Of a stretch of 64,000 bases of DNA, positions 36,559-47,964 are shown piece by piece. Below the pieces are notes generated by a model. The model saw only the letters and a list, made by a program, of their open reading frames with translations. It was not told the origin of the DNA and made no database searches. Source of the stretch: Pomacea canaliculata (taxonomy: Eukaryota > Mollusca > Gastropoda > Architaenioglossa > Ampullariidae); the NCBI RefSeq assembly GCF_003073045.1, contig NC_037603.1:19164192-19228191 (forward strand), given 5' to 3'. Made by a program: the position numbers and the translations under genes. Numbering within the stretch: position 1 is the first letter of the stretch; every line of letters starts with the position of its first letter.

Positions 36559-39500
36559 ATGAACGACGATATGTTACAATTTGCAACCGGATTGCCAGTA
36601 AGTGATAAATCTGTTTTCGAAGAGTACAAAAAAAATTGTTATCTATATAAAAGCCTTTAAAAGTGTGATGGAATAAAATAAATTAAGAAGATTAAGCTGT
36701 TAAAGTTTTGCAAACAACTTAATTCAAGATTGTAATAGTTAATTATTTATATTTCACTTTTTGTAATATTTAAATTTGTCAGTAGTTGAGATGACATGTG
36801 GCTATTTATGCCGAAGTTAATTGTATACTAACGTTTCTAAATTACAGATTCGACTCAATACCAGGGACTACGGACATCCACTTGGGCGTAGGGGTAACTT
36901 TTACTTTTATTTTATATTTTCTCCATTGTACATAACAGTGCTCGTGTAAAAGTGTACGCGGGTCTTTGTAAAAAATGAAGACGAATGACAAGAAAGAAAA
37001 AAATAACAAAATACAACTAAAATAGAAATGTTCACAAAACGCCAAATCTCATGATCCGACGTGGGCTGTGTCACTTTTGAATGAGATGTATTATTGTTTA
37101 CAGTTAATATTTTTCTGACCAAGACCCTTTAAAGATGAAATGGTCTGCTGACAACACTCCCGACTTAATATGTGTATATAGTATAAACAGTGTATATGCA
37201 ATAAATGTAGTGTATAATTATTTTACGTTTACTGAATAAGGATTTATTGATGATCTCTTGTTATATTCTCAAGAAAAATAGCATAACGAAAAAAAAGACA
37301 ATGCAGTGAGTATGTTTGCCATTGAATTCAGATAAAGACTAAAACGGAGGGGAATCTAACAAAGTTTGATAATAATTATTATATTTATGATAATTCATTT
37401 ATTACTGTATTACATAATCATTGAATAGGTCATTTAACAAATTATTTGAGCGTGTACTTTTTACTTAGAATGAGGGATGGGACCAAAGTGAGCAGAGACT
37501 AATTAGCTTAACAGTAGAGAGAGACAGACTGACCAACGGACCAGTCCACGCAGACGTTGCAAACAATCTCCTCGGTGACCTGAAGAGTTGAACAACATGA
37601 TAAGACTGAATGAGTTCTTGGTAGAATGAAGCTTCAGAAACATTAACATCTTTCTTTATGCTATAAATTTATTGCTATTTATTGCATTTATTTGGTATTG
37701 CAGTGAATCCCAGAGGGATTGCATCAATCAACCAATGGTACTCCATCTATCGTCTCTGTAGACAATCAGAAACAATTTGTCATTTTGCTCACCTGTCAGC
37801 GGTATGTTATCTTGCCATCTGTTATACACATTTTGTGGAGAATATGAGAATAAAGACGGTGATGGAGGAAAAACTATCTTTCTTTCTCTCTCTCTCTCGT
37901 GATGTTCCTTCACCTGACAGGCTTTCAAGCTTAGTGTTTTCGCGAACCACAAAGAGCAGTAGGGACGATAAATATTGTCTTTATAGAAGGGGAGGTAATC
38001 ATTGAGACCACACTATGCTCAACCAGAATAATACCATACACATGCACAAGCTCATCGCCACAGTATACCTTAGTGTGTGTATCTTAATTTTCTTTTCTTT
38101 CAGACTTCTCGTCAGCGGAGGCTCTCTTCATAGATAATGAAAGCATTCCAAGTGAAAGCGGCAAGGGTATGCACGGGCAACATTTTCTTGCTTGTATGGA
38201 AACCGAGATTGTTGCTAAATACAGGAAACATTATATGTTTATGTTCCCTGCATTCTAGACAGACGACAAATTCCACGTCTGTCTGTTTTATGTTTGCGTC
38301 TATATTTATAATCGGTCTCTTCATCTACCCCGACACTGTATGTATGTGTATATTTATATAAAGTGTATGTATAATATATATCGCATATAGTGTATATTAT
38401 AATACTTTTAATCATAAGAATTTATTTATCACAATTTTTAGGTGATAATTTTTAAGAAAATAAAAACTCCCCTAATGAAAGAAAGCGATCATGGCGTGGG
38501 AATGTCTGGCAGTTCCATCCAATATTAAGACCAGCTCGGCATAAACATCACAAAATATACTAATAAATATTGTAAATATGAGATAATGATTTACTACATA
38601 TGTAATTATTAATAATGCAGTCAACTTGCACACTTTAAAAAAATATGCTTCACATCCGGGTCCCTTTTACTCGAAGTTCGATATACCAATCATCACTTAC
38701 AATTATGTAAATAATTAATGATCCGGATGTGTTTTCTTGTTGACTGCCTTGTTCATTTCTAACAACTGTTATTTAAAAACAATATTTGTGTTCTACCTAC
38801 AGCATTCAAAGTTAATTAAAAGAGACCAAAGCATGACAATTATAATGAAGATAATGAAAGTATTTTGTTTTCAGGTGGCGTCTGTTCAATGTCTAAGAAA
38901 CCGAGGAGAAATCTGTTGATACTGTTTGCGGTGATCTTCTCATGCCTCGTCATTGCTGGCGTAACTGCAGCATCTACATTTATAGCAAAAGGTAAAGAAA
39001 TAGTTTCTCAAGATATGAACAGGATGCATAAAACAACAAAAAAATTCCAGAAACTGAAGTGGAGTGTTCAGGATTGACAGAACACACAAGGATCATTATT
39101 TGTAGGTTTAAAAGAAAAAAGTCTGACTTGATCGTGGTTGCCATTAACTCCACAAACAATAATCACACTCACGAACACACACGCAGACGCCGCTCAAACT
39201 ATTATTTGCAGGTTCAAACATGTTTTTCTTACTATCTTTTTCGCGCACTCTCTCTCCTTCACTCCCTTTCTTTCACGTGTACTGTACACTCCCCACTTAT
39301 TTCAGTCACCTGAGATGCCCAAACAGGTACACATATGGATGCTCGCTCGCGTACTGGATGACCCTCTGATACTAGGAGAAGACACATTCAACTTTTATGA
39401 GTTTAAAGAAGCTTAGTGTATCTATGTTCACACACAACCACACACGAGGATACGCATGCGTGAACACGCCTACCAACCTGCCAGACCGACTCACTTATTT

Positions 39501-42500
39501 TAACTATCTCTGTCTCTCTCTGTGTCTCTGTCTGTCTCTGTCTCTCTGCTACTTCGTCTTCTGAGTCTAGCTCCGCATTTCTTAAATTTCAAAAATTTCA
39601 GATTTTTTTTTTTTATTTCGCTGACGATTTCTCTTTTCAGAGAATGAGAAACAGCCATTTTCAGGTAAGAATTTTTTTAATATAAGAACTTCTGCTGATT
39701 ACATACTCTCCAGTTACTTTAACAACTTCATGGTTCTCCATGTACCGGCTTTAAAGCTATCTCACCAAGGCCGCAGTTCAGGTGGTATTCTTCTACTCAT
39801 ACCAACAGACTTTTCCAGATTTGTTTCAAATGTGAGGACCCACATAGACAATACTATCTGTGTAAAAATTCGAGGCACCTTACTTAATCATCCACAGTTT
39901 ATCATCCTTGTCTACACATACATACCACGTATGGTTCACCATGCTATAGGACCAAGACACAGAATAGCAATATCCCACTGTTAGAGGAGTATATACTCGA
40001 TTTACAGGATACAGAACAAAATTGTCAGATTATTCTATGTGGAGACAAACCCACGCACCGGTCTATCTCTGTCTCTCTCTGTCTCTCTTTCTCTCTCTGT
40101 CTCTCTCTCTCTCTGCTACTTCATCTTCTGAGTCTAGCTCCGTATTTCTTAAATTTCAAAAAATTCAGATTTTTTTTATTTCGCTGACGATTTCACTTTT
40201 CAGAGAATGAGAAACAGCCATTTTCAGGTAAGAATTTTTGTATATAAGAACTTCTCCTGATTGCACACTCTCCAGTTACTTTAACAACTGATTACACACA
40301 ATGTGTAAAAGCTCCTTCCATATAAAAGCAGAGAACATCGATTATTTCTTTCTATAAATAAAGGTAAACAACATACAAAAAAAATCAATACAACCCTGAA
40401 TCTCATAAAATTTGAGTATGTCTGTCTTTATGTGAGAGTAGTGTGTGTGTGTGTGGGGAGTATGGTGTAAGGGGAGAGAACAGTCATCAGCTTGTTCCTT
40501 CTGTCTGTATTTGCAGATGACATACAGACATTCTCAGGTAAGAATAATATATGTTAGATACTCCATTAGTCATGCGGATGAATGCAGCTTTTTTTCTTTA
40601 AAATATTATAATGGTTTTCGTCATATATATTTGTGATTTAATTTCTTTTTAACGAACTTAAAGAATAAAATGAGTCAGTTAACAAAAGAGTCTTGAAAAT
40701 TCAGTCCAATTTTATTTAAACAACTTCTCTTTCTTGACACTTATTAATTTATTCTTACTTCAGCGATAATCAAAGTCAACGAAACATTCGACTCCGCAAT
40801 GTCGCAGACGGATTCCACAACTTTTCGAAACTTTGGAGACAGATTTTGTTTAAATGTAAGTAATTTTTGTGGTATTTGCTAATCCCTTAAAAATTTATTG
40901 TAACCGAGAATTATTGAGAATTTATAAGAACTGAGACATATGGCGAAATGTTGTACAAGCAGCGATACTTCAATGGTTAAATGTTGACAGAATTCCCCAC
41001 GACCTTTGCATCATTCGTGTTAAAATTCGTAAACCTTAATTTTCTTTTTCTTTTCAGGTTCTGTCAATTGTAGGACAAACTTTTAATCACTCCCGCTGTC
41101 ATGTAGATAGTTTGAGGTGAGTACTATCTTTTTACAGTTACATTACTCAGGAATAAATTAACGAGTGCTTAAATGTACATAGGAATTACAAGCATGCACA
41201 CACACGAATGGACTGATGCCTCTACGTACATAAGAGAGACATTTAAGAAAATTCTAAGAAAGACAAGAGTCTCAATGATCTCCAGAACCCCCAATAAAAC
41301 TTAAGTATCCAGTTGGGTGTCCACATATTATTTTCCTTCTTAGTCCCAACTGTTTCAAATACATTTCCCATTTCAGTTGGAACTGCGAGTACGTTTGAAG
41401 CATTTAAAACTCATTTTCTCTGACAACCAAAAGTTTCTTACTTCGTTCTTTTACACTTAAATAATCAAGAGCACTGCTCACTCTTCAGTTCTTAAACCAT
41501 GCGCTTAGTTAATGTTTTTATTATTTAGTCAGTTGTTTTTTTGACAACTATGATTATTATATGGTCGAATGTCGGATTGTTTTCAGACTCGTATTGAACT
41601 TACATCCACACGAAGAAATGCACTTTACAAATTCAGATGACATTATTATTATTGTTGTTATTATTGTTGCTTTTGACTAAAAGTAACTTTTTAGAGTGGT
41701 AACTCTATAGCATGTTATTTTCTCGTGATTGAGAAAGCAACATGTTAGGTAAGAGTGAAAATAGGTATTCACTCCGTCTTTCCTTCCTCAGTCCTGGTTC
41801 CATCATAGTGAACTTCACCTTGGAGATTGCAGCCCAGACAAACATCATTAATAAGACACAAGGTCTGCTTATGGAGCTGTTTAACGTCTCTCAGGTGGGG
41901 CTGTTGACCATCTTACCTGAGAACAACCACGTTTCTCATAAAAACGACTCCGGCAAAAAGGGTAAAATGAACCTGTTTGTTAGACTAGAGTTACATCAGC
42001 GTGTGTTATGACATTTTTTGATAAGCACTAATAAAGACTAATATTTGGACCTTGCTCGCGAGGATTTTGATGAAGCCTCACATAACCATGCTACAACTCG
42101 AAATCTTATAAACCAACATAAAACAACTAGAATGACCTACCTGAAAAGAATTCAAATTAAAAAAATAAAACAGTTTTAAAAAGTCAAAGCAAAAACATGC
42201 AAACGATGATGATTGTAGCAGACAAGTGTTGAGCCATGTTGTCATTTTTTTGTCAGATTTTACCCTGAATTCGAGCACGCCCTTTAGTTACCTGCCGGAC
42301 TCTCTCCCTATTTTGCCACTGGACTATACCTACCCGGGGTACTGTGGAGACTACCAGGTGTGGTCGAATGGCATATTCATACTGGAGAAATGTCCTGAAG
42401 GAGAGGAATTCGCTTACTTGTCACTCAATGATGTGAGTGTTTGTGCCCCACCCTCGAGCTCCACCTACTGTGGGAGGAAAAGAGAAGAAGATGTGACCAG

Positions 42501-43638
42501 CAAACCGAAAGAAAACCATACCACCTCCGTGAAAACCACATCGTCATCGGAACCCCTCCCATCGACATTTTCGTCATCCATGATGTCATATAAGACAACC
42601 GCCTCATCAACGACATATCCAATTCAAAACACGGAAACGTACATATCAACACCAAAAACGTCAACAACATTGAAATCGCCAGGGCAAGACACCTCAACAT
42701 ACTTCTCCTCGACCACCTCGACAACGGGGGAACCCACAACATCAACATTTTGGAAACTAGGTTTGACTTCGCTTGCCACAGTAACAGCCAATGAAACTTC
42801 GGAAAAGTATGTGTCGTCACCAACATCCTCATCAACAACAACTTTAAGCAACAACCCACGGTAAGAATACTTTTTTTTTAAGTTAAACCGATTCTCTTGT
42901 GTCGCTTAAGCATGAAGATGCTACTATTCAGAGAAAGAAATAGTGAAAAAAGTCTTTCCTCCGGAACTGCTTCCTATCCTCCTGTGAAACTGTGTTGCAT
43001 TCCTTGTCGACAACATTGTACCCAGTTTGTTAGATTAGTCAATAGATACTGTCATTTTGGGGTTATCTATTTTTTTCTCTATATTTTGGGGTGGTTGGTG
43101 GCGCAGAGTTTAAAGTATCTGCAACCATGACAGTGAGAAATGAGTTCGAATCTTGATTCAGACATACTTCTCTCTTACTGTGACACCTGTGTGAAAAGCT
43201 GACAGTTGCTTTATATAATAATCAGTTTTGTTTTCGTCTGATTTTGATTACTTGCGCATGCGTAGAAACGAAATAAAATAGAGCACTTACAAGACGACTT
43301 GTAGTATACCCATCTAAATTGTATTTGTAATCTCGGTAAACAACAAAACTGAAATATTACGAGTTTTTTATAATTCTATTTTTCATTTTTCAGAATGGAA
43401 GCCTATATACACATGCCCAAAAGGGGGATATGCTTTTCTGCCGACGAAAGACACGTATCCAGACCATTGCGACAGGTTCCAAGTCTGCGAGCCCACGGAA
43501 ATTAGCATAATGAATTGCTCTCTTGGCACACACTTCGTGTATTCAGGTGATCCTCGTGTGCAAAAAGCTTGTAATTTTATCAATGATCCATCCACTTTCT
43601 GCAACAAAATGAAAGAAATGAAGGCTAGTCTGCCATGA
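36559..43638 (+). CDS. Gene F: type II membrane protein with SEA and chitin-binding modules
   Basis: Exons: 36507-36597 (ATG 36559), 37469-37574, 38104-38166, 38875-38991, 39641-39664, 40204-40227, 40517-40537, 40764-40855, 41058-41116, 41792-41961, 42257-42860 and 43394-43638, about 520 aa. A short cytoplasmic tail ends in SKKPRR, followed by the TM (LLILFAVIFSCLVIAGVTAA, about 81-103). Tiny stalk exons lead to a SEA domain (KVNETFDSA to VSQVGLL) with PGSIIVNF, the self-cleavage-type GSxxV site. A chitin-binding-like module (YPGYCGDYQ to STYC) follows; its second Cys is Trp. Then come about 110 Ser/Thr-rich residues, mucin-like, and a full six-Cys CBM14 module (CPKGGYAF to FC) before the stop. 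The exon ending 42860 (phase 2) does not join 43394 (needs phase 1): a missed exon, another donor or a one-base error. The role is probably at a glycan- or chitin-bearing surface. Confidence 0.7.
39500..40305 (+). repeat. Tandem duplication of a 24-base exon with flanks
   Basis: Two copies of about 230 bases (roughly 39500-39720 and 40060-40290), each with a CT-rich run, the phrase CTTCTGAGTCTAGCTCC, a T run, the acceptor TTTTCAG, the identical 24-base exon encoding the eight-residue block ENEKQPFS (39641-39664 and 40204-40227), the donor GTAAGAAT and a matching intron start. Both exons are phase 1-1, so either or both can be spliced in. Confidence 0.9.
39726..40050 (+). mobile_element. LINE endonuclease-domain fragment
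   Basis: Between the duplicated 24-base exons lies a fragment whose translation reads HQGRSSGGI, then VYTYIPR, EEYILDLQD and ILCGDFN. These are the standard strings of the apurinic-like endonuclease of non-LTR retrotransposons. It is a short, decayed piece with a frame change and no reverse transcriptase part. Confidence 0.65.
43087..43200 (+). mobile_element. tRNA-headed SINE fragment
   Basis: GGTTGGTGGCGCAGAGT resembles an A box and GAGTTCGAATCTT, about 45 bases later, a B box. It lies in the last intron of gene F. Because the reading phase of F fails to carry over this intron, the insertion might have displaced or hidden an exon. Confidence 0.5.
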
Positions 43639-45690
43639 TGTCAGCCACAGATGTCAGTACAATGTTATGTCACACATTACCAGCACAAGATGTGACTTCA
43701 CCACAACTATGGCCACTGAACAGTTTTTCTTTGGAAATTCTTTAGAGGCGTTCAGAATCATCGAATCCAATTAATCATCGTGGGATGCTATCTATTAATA
43801 GACTGATTTACGTGGTTGACTTTTCTGAGAATATCAATCAATTAATCAGTCAGTCGCACGATCCATATTTTTTTGAGTGTATCGAGGGTAGTTTCAAGAG
43901 TGTATTTGCTTTCTTGCCTGTGAATGAATGAGCGCCGCTGTGAATTACCCAAGTCTTTGTGTGTGAATACGCGTAGTGTGTGTGTGTAAGTCTTGGAACA
44001 CGTGTGTTTATGTTGGTATATGTGTGTTTTCTTATATGTATTTGTGTTATGGGCGTGTGTGCGTGTGTGTATAATTGCTGCACTAGGAGAAGACGTGTCC
44101 AGGTTTGATGAGAAACTTGATTCTACCTTGTCAAGGTTTGCTAAGTTGAAAGGTGATTTCATATCTATGACCATATATCAATAAAGAAACAAAATGGAAA
44201 CTAGTCGACAATCCGAAATCGTTTATCGTCAACCATCGATTATTGATTATCAATCATCATCTACGTTTAACAGGAAGCTACAGTGTCTGAGTACAATTGT
44301 CACCCCAGTGTTTAAACACCAGGAGTTAATGCATGTTGTGCGATGGTCTCTTGCGTACATGTTTAATATTTGATTTGTAAATTTGATAATGGACTGATCA
44401 ACTTACCAAACAACCCACTAGTTAACTTCTTTATTAAAGAACCAATGTGAGTTACTCAAAGTTTTGAATTTGTGGTTGATGGTCCGTAGTCCCACGTGAA
44501 GATGTAAAGATTTGAGATCAGATCTCGTCGGGGACTGACAATATTTTTAAAACATTACTTCTGGTGGTAGGTGCATCTACATTTAATAACAGTGTTATTA
44601 GACGACTATGCTGAAGTAAACTTTTAATTAAAATGTCTTTTGGTGTCGTGGTTCCATTGTAGTACATTTAACAGACACATTACATTACATTTTGTCCTTC
44701 TCTTATTGTTTACCGACCTTCAGTCATGAATATAGCTAGTATATACTTTTATAGTATACTGATATAACATATACCTAGTTATTATTATATTTATTATTAT
44801 TTTTTGCTAGGTTGCAGATGCAGCCGTTTTCTAGACTTATATAATATATACTTAGTTTATTTTTTATGTATTCTGGATTGACTGCTAATGTAGCTGTTTA
44901 CTCGTCATGCCCAACAGTAAGCCCATCTATTGATAAGATGTATATTTTCACACATGCTGTCGTCATCCTCTACCTCCCTTTAGTCGTGTATATACTTAGG
45001 TTAGTTATTAATATTGTTGTGGTTATTCTACAAAATGTAGCTATATATATATAATGCCAGCACAATTTTTATACCCAAGAGCAAGCCGAATAATTTCGTA
45101 GATATAATTCTACCTGATACTGTTTTCATGACCTCCTTTCAGTCACGTAGATACATAAGCTAAAATTATTTGTTATGCTTTATAAGAAATGTTTGTACAT
45201 GTTATTCCACCTGTTTGATGTCCAATAGCAAGCTCATCGATTGGTAGATAAAGTTCTGGCCGTTGCATGCTTGTTTCTTTGTTTACCTCCCTTCAGTCAC
45301 GCATGTAATTAGTCTTTTTGTTGTGATGTTTGGTCAATTCAGTTATTTACCTCCAAGTATTTTTTTTCTGCTGCTGTATGATTTAAAAATGCAATTGTTT
45401 ATTTATTTTCGTTTGCTGTATATTGATTCTTCCATGCTAATTTGTATACGTATGTATATATGTATAGTAGTTACAACAACTTATGTTTCAAACTCAAGAG
45501 CTTCTTGTTTAACCTCCGAGTAAATTCATTATAAATAATTCAATTGGTCTGTCAAAGGTGGGTAAAGTTGATCTCAAAGTAAATTTTACGGTAATAAAGG
45601 TCATGCGATTCCTTCTTGTACCCTGTGTACTGACTTCAGATAAAACAGTAACAACAGTTTTTATTCAAGAATACTTTTCATTGGAACGAT
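43639..45690. other. 3' flank of F and intergenic region
   Basis: AT-rich sequence without a supported gene. A poly(A) signal AATAAA at 44180-44185 is a likely end for F. Several degenerate copies of a phrase like CCTCCCTTCAGTCACG with TAGTTATTATTA-type sequence at about 44700-45310 suggest an old low-copy tandem repeat. Confidence 0.45.
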
Positions 45691-45699
45691 GACTGGCGT

Positions 45700-45905
45700 A
45701 GGTGACAGCAACTTCCACACAACGTGGTGTCATGGTTTCGAATCCCAGCTACGAAAAATGTATCATGGATATTTACAGAGCTGACCGTTGACAGTTAACC
45801 ACCAAAGAACAGTCGTCGTATAGAGTCCCGAGGCGAGATCTGAACCCACGGCCTCTCTGACAAACGAGTGTTTTAACCAGTGAGACTTAAGCTTATACGC
45901 CATGT
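45700..45905. mobile_element. Two tRNA-headed SINE pieces, head to head
   Basis: A forward piece at about 45705-45755 has A-box-like TGGCGTAGGTGA and B-box-like GGTTTCGAATCCCA. A reverse piece at about 45810-45905 has, on the minus strand, GTCTCACTGGTTAAAA and GTGGGTTCAGATC. The reverse piece is shared with about 55985-56080 and marks the left edge of the 10-kb duplication. Confidence 0.5.
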
Positions 45906-46179
45906 AACAAAACCAATTATATATTTACAATACTAAGGCACATATTTTAGTCACACATATTTTAGTCACACAAACATCTCTAAACCTCTAAAGACGAAGA
46001 AGACATCTAATCTTTCCCGGAGAAAATCCACGAAGACATGTGAAAACATAAAACTCCACAGGGAAAGTGCTGGGCCTAGAATCAGTTTATTATTCTTTTC
46101 AACATTATAGCAAAACGACATCAAGAGAAGACGTGTCGCACTGTAAGGTCTCACAGCTTAAAAATATTATGGGATAGAG

Positions 46180-46452
46180 GGGTAGGGGACGAGGAAACAA
46201 GAAAACATCAGTGACTCATGAAAATGGGACAAGTTCACCTCCACCATGTGTAGGTCCACCCTGTGTAGGCCCTATAACACTTCTTTACTGAATATCACGA
46301 AGCAGGATATGTTTCTGATTTGTTGTTCGAGGGCGTGTACCGATCATGTATCGGCTGACAGAGAACTTGGCGAGGTGCAAACAGGAAGTAGATCTGACAG
46401 TTAAACTACCGTTTGAAAGCTTTGAGAAGTTGTACGTTTGTTGTGGGTAACG
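46180..46452 (+). promoter_or_regulatory. Promoter and noncoding first exon, gene G
   Basis: The sequence GGACAAGTTCACC, GAATATCAC, TTCGAGG and TTGTACGTTTGTTGT is shared in order with 56360-56571 upstream of gene H. A donor follows at 46452 (AACG/GTAAGTG). Shared sequence continues into the intron (TTTTGTTTG, CAGAGATTTC), as expected for a duplicated promoter and first exon. No TATA box is obvious. Confidence 0.55.
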
Positions 46453-47333
46453 GTAAGTGTGATTTTGTTTGAATCAGAGATTTCAGGGTGTTTGGAACAT
46501 TCTTATTTGGGATGTGTAGGTTTGTTTGATCTTCATAAACTGTATAATGTGTGATATGTCTTGTTTATACTGTCATGGATATGACACTTTGAGTTTTATT
46601 CCTGCTTTGTGTGTTATGTGTTGGATATGAATGTCACTGAGTCGCAATTCATCAAAATCATGTCACTTAGATGATCTACGAGCACGCAAGCGAGCATGTA
46701 CCCTTATCCTTGTGTTTATTTAACACTTTTCTTTCGACTTTCTGTTGTGTCTGTGGACTGTCTCGATATTTTCCCCACATGCGTTAGCTTGACTGAAAGC
46801 GAAATGTATAAACAAGTAAACACAATAAGTTTAGCGCTGTTAAACATTTTTACTTACATCCAATAAATTCAATAAATACCAAAAATAAATGTTGAATATT
46901 CTGTTTAATAAAGGAAGGGCATATCAAGGCATTTTATTAACTGCGTTTCTTTAGGGGCCGGGGGTCTTGTCCACGCGTCTGACCTCTGACCTTCCGTGAG
47001 CTGCCGACCTCCCGGTGAACGGGTGGCGTGTAGATCAAGTCGCATTTATAACCGCAGCGCAGATCGAGGACCTTTGACATTTGCATATGTGTCCTTCACA
47101 CTCTCATCGTGGGGGGAGGGGATGCCTTGGGGAAATCCACGCGTGCGCATGCGCAAACCAGAACGTAGCAAGCGTTGACAAGGAAGCAACATCAATGTCG
47201 ACGATAGTGACTAGCAGGCGTCTCAAATTGACTGAAAATAACAAGAGTTTGTGAGAAAAACTCAGAAAAATGAGTGTTACGCAGTGTGTAGTCAGTATAG
47301 GTCAAATGACAATATTGTTCCATTACAATTCAG

Positions 47334-47627
47334 CTAAAATATGCTAGATCGACACAAATTCTGAAACACACCCGACGCATGAAAACGAAGAGCAAGACAC
47401 ATCAGCAAAGTCGGTGTTGACATTGCGCCCCCCGATTGACAATTACTGTCCTCTTCTGTATCATCGACGATCTCCAAGATGTCGTGATATCGAAATCTTA
47501 ATCGCTGATAAAATGCTAAGTCGTCCCATGAATCAATGAGATTGGTTCTGTCTCCAAATACTCTCTTTCTGCAAAAAATAATTTCCGCTCCACCCAGCAT
47601 CATGAATGCATCATCCATCTTTAGCAA
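47334..47627 (-). mobile_element. HARBI1-like (PIF/Harbinger) transposase fragment
   Basis: Minus-strand frame of 97 codons with the N-terminal signature of HARBI1-type transposases: RVFGDRTNLIDSWDD, then FYQRLRFRYHDILEIVD and LALRFHASGVFQNLC. It stops just after this; the DDE catalytic part is absent. It lies in the 5' intron of gene G and has no counterpart in H, so it was inserted in G after duplication or lost from H. Confidence 0.75.
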
Positions 47628-47738
47628 GTCTCGAGAGAGTTACAGACATCGGGGAGAGTGTGATTATGAAATGCGATTTCTAAAAACATGTGCGTGTATT
47701 TATGCAAATATCTTTCTCTTTCCTTCTTCTGTTTTTAG

Positions 47739-47914
47739 AAATGATAGACTATCACCACATGCAAAGAATCTCTCGCGGAGAGGATGTCAGCCCACCTTTC
47801 AGTAGTAGGTCCACTTACTGTCTTTACATACCCGTTTGTCTTACTGTTGACTACACAATAGGAGTGTAAGGTGTGTGGGTGTGTGTGTATCCAAAGTAAA
47901 ATTTGTATTGTAAA

Positions 47915-47964
<50 letters not shown>

